From the NCBI GenBank assembly GCA_021819985.1, contig JAKAEG010000011.1:1-20058 (forward strand): a stretch of DNA of 20,058 bases, in the 5' to 3' direction. Origin of the DNA: Nitrospirota bacterium (GTDB lineage: Bacteria; Nitrospirota; Thermodesulfovibrionia; Thermodesulfovibrionales; JdFR-88). A model generated the notes under the pieces. That model was not told where the DNA came from. It did not search any database and saw only the letters and a program-made list of their open reading frames with translations. The position numbers and the translations under genes are program-made. This document shows, in pieces, positions 18,567-20,058 of this stretch; position 1 is the stretch's first letter, and each line of letters begins with the position of its first letter.

Positions 18567-20058
18567 TTTTTTCAACAAATACCAGACTTTGCATTATAAC
18601 ATGAAAGGTGCTTCCCAGGCCGGGCCTGCTTTCCACCTCTATGCGCCCGCCATGCTCCTCCACTATATTCTTGCCGATCGCAAGCCCCAGGCCCGAACCC
18701 GAGTGCTTCGTTGTGAAAAAAGGTTTGAAAATGTTCTTGAGGTCGTCAGGCTGTAACCCCATGCCGGTGTCGGATATCATGATCTCAATCGTTTCCCCGT
18801 TGTCCTTTTCCGCAATGCCTTCGCACCTCAACTCAATTGAAAGCTCTCCGCCGCCCGGCATCAGGCGCAGCGAATTCTGCATGATGTTGAAAAAAACCTC
18901 CTGCATCCGTTCCGGGTCGGCTTCGATAATGCACTCATCGCCTCCGGCCGGAGGCATCTTTATATTCACGTTCTGCGACTGGGCCTGCTTTCCAAGAAGG
19001 GTCCTGGCCCGCTCAATTACGGATATTATGTCTACCTTGACCGGCCGCAGCATGGGCGGGCGGGCATACGTAAGCAGGCTTTTCACCGACTCGTCCAGGC
19101 GGTCTATCTCGGTCAGTATCTCTTTCATTATCTCTTTCCTTGGGTCGTCTCCAGGGATATCTTCCGAGAACACCTGTATCGCCCCGCTGATGCCCGCAAG
19201 CGGGTTTTTTATCTCATGGGCAATGGCCGCCGCAAGTTCGCCCAGGGAGGCCATTTTTTCCATCTTCGCTATGGTTTCCACCTGTCGGGCCTCGAGGTCC
19301 GTCCTGATCTGCCTGAAAAGCCCAAAGGCGCTGTTTAAGTCCGCGCATAGGCCGCCAAGCTCATTATCATTTGCCGCATCGAACCTGATATCGAAATTCC
19401 CGCCCGAGGCCTTTTTTACGCTCTCTTTCAGGGCCCTTAGGGGCCGCTCTACAAGACGTGAATAAAAGAGAACCATTGGCCCGAAGATAAGCAGGAACAC
19501 CGCCGCAAATGACAGGGCCGTTTCTTTTCTCAGCGCATCTATCCTATGGAGGAGGCCCCGGTTCAGGAGTTCGACATTCAGGACCGCGAGCGTATCCTGG
19601 CCGGTTCCGTGACAGGACTGGCATGGCCTGTCATTGTAAACGGGCGTAAACATTTCAACAGGTATGCCGTTTTTATCAGTGATTATCTTATTTTCAAGAG
19701 GCAATCCTTTGACCATAAAATTATTATCGGAGGCCATTGTGGAGGATATTACCTTGCCGGCCGGGCTTATAAGGCGCATTTCCTTGAGGTCGCGGGTCAT
19801 GCTCCTTGTTATGAACTGGCCAAGCTGCCTGTCCTGACCGCCGAGCATCATGCTGGAAAGGCTGTCCTGGGCCATCTCAGACATGATCGAGAGCTTGATG
19901 GAAGTGTCATTTATCATGTCGTCCCTGCGAGATTTGTAATACATGAAATGAAGCAGGCCCAGCACTATAAGCAGCAGGCCGACGGTTAAAAACAAGAACC
20001 TGGTCTTCGAGTCATTAAAAAAAGGGAATTTGTGAGTGGCCTTATGAAAGATGGGCAG
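18559..20058 (-). CDS. Membrane histidine kinase with periplasmic haem c motif (5' end beyond the window)
   Basis: The frame is open to the right edge (499 residues seen), so the start lies outside; the TTG at 19995 is not needed. Order from the edge: cytoplasmic start, membrane helix (about 21-42), periplasmic sensor (about 45-180) with CQSCH (146-150) in PCQSCHGTGQDTLAVLNVE, second helix (about 180-199), HAMP region (ERPLRALKESV...NELGGL), HisKA box with His281 in AAAIAHEIKNPLAG, and HATPase_c (NSLRLMPGGG, DTGMGLQPDD, SGLGLAIGKNIVEEHGG). The CXXCH in a periplasmic loop predicts a covalent c-type haem, so the kinase may sense redox state or a gas such as NO or O2. The 3' end overlaps the NtrC-type gene by 8 nt. 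Confidence 0.93.
   Translation of the reverse strand: MPIFHKATHKFPFFNDSKTRFLFLTVGLLLIVLGLLHFMYYKSRRDDMINDTSIKLSIMSEMAQDSLSSMMLGGQDRQLGQFITRSMTRDLKEMRLISPAGKVISSTMASDNNFMVKGLPLENKIITDKNGIPVEMFTPVYNDRPCQSCHGTGQDTLAVLNVELLNRGLLHRIDALRKETALSFAAVFLLIFGPMVLFYSRLVERPLRALKESVKKASGGNFDIRFDAANDNELGGLCADLNSAFGLFRQIRTDLEARQVETIAKMEKMASLGELAAAIAHEIKNPLAGISGAIQVFSEDIPGDDPRKEIMKEILTEIDRLDESVKSLLTYARPPMLRPVKVDIISVIERARTLLGKQAQSQNVNIKMPPAGGDECIIEADPERMQEVFFNIMQNSLRLMPGGGELSIELRCEGIAEKDNGETIEIMISDTGMGLQPDDLKNIFKPFFTTKHSGSGLGLAIGKNIVEEHGGRIEVESRPGLGSTFHVIMQSLVFVEKNG

Noticed and set aside
1..20058. CRISPR arrays, tRNA/rRNA genes, toxin-antitoxin pairs, phage or defence genes
   Set aside because: I found no regularly spaced repeats, no tRNA T-arm or cloverleaf signatures, and no gene matching known mobile or defence families.

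Overview
The window reads as chromosomal DNA of a Gram-negative bacterium that makes c-type cytochromes. It carries lipoproteins, a di-heme peroxidase, a haem-c histidine kinase, sigma-54 regulation, P-II/Amt nitrogen control and a c-di-GMP-I type riboswitch. This mix fits Nitrospirota or Desulfobacterota (Geobacter-like) lineages best; that is inference, as no rRNA marker is present. Non-ATG starts are frequent (TTG for deaD, glnK and the HD gene; GTG for glgP and the 157-aa gene). Intergenic regions are rich in short palindromic repeats. I see no tRNA, rRNA, CRISPR array, phage gene or intact insertion sequence.

Layout. 1-430: a complete minus-strand control unit (promoter, GEMM-I class aptamer, intrinsic terminator) whose target lies off the left edge, bracketed by palindromic repeats. 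499-2088 (-): DEAD-box RNA helicase. 2235-3681 (+): a near-consensus promoter, an unusually long structured leader and a secreted transglutaminase-like protein. 3733-5373: repeat-rich intergenic DNA around one small lipoprotein gene (4239-4718, -). 5374-9089 (+): compact run of polA, a SAP-like small protein, an HD-domain nucleotidase-like protein and a short-chain dehydrogenase that has lost its middle. 9148-10711 (-): glnK-amt, divergent from a di-heme cytochrome c peroxidase (10961-12007, +). 12055-14220 (-): alpha-glucan phosphorylase, then an unrecognised 157-aa gene (14347-14820, -). 14914-15681 (+): YwiC-like membrane protein. 15711-16550 (-): HtpX protease. 16721-20058 (-): haem-c histidine kinase (5' end off the window), NtrC-type regulator and a stand-alone receiver protein.

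How the parts work together. The right-hand signalling block looks like one circuit. A membrane kinase with a periplasmic CXXCH motif should phosphorylate the overlapping NtrC-type sigma-54 activator. A sigma-54 promoter-like element (17104-17119) lies right in front of the receiver gene, so the activator may drive it. glnK-amt is the standard ammonium uptake and P-II sensing pair. The peroxidase and haem kinase both point to respiratory or redox life in the periplasm. The strongest non-coding discovery is the left-edge riboswitch: the base matching the G that selects c-di-GMP in the Vc2 aptamer appears to be A, which raises the possibility of a 3',3'-cGAMP switch.
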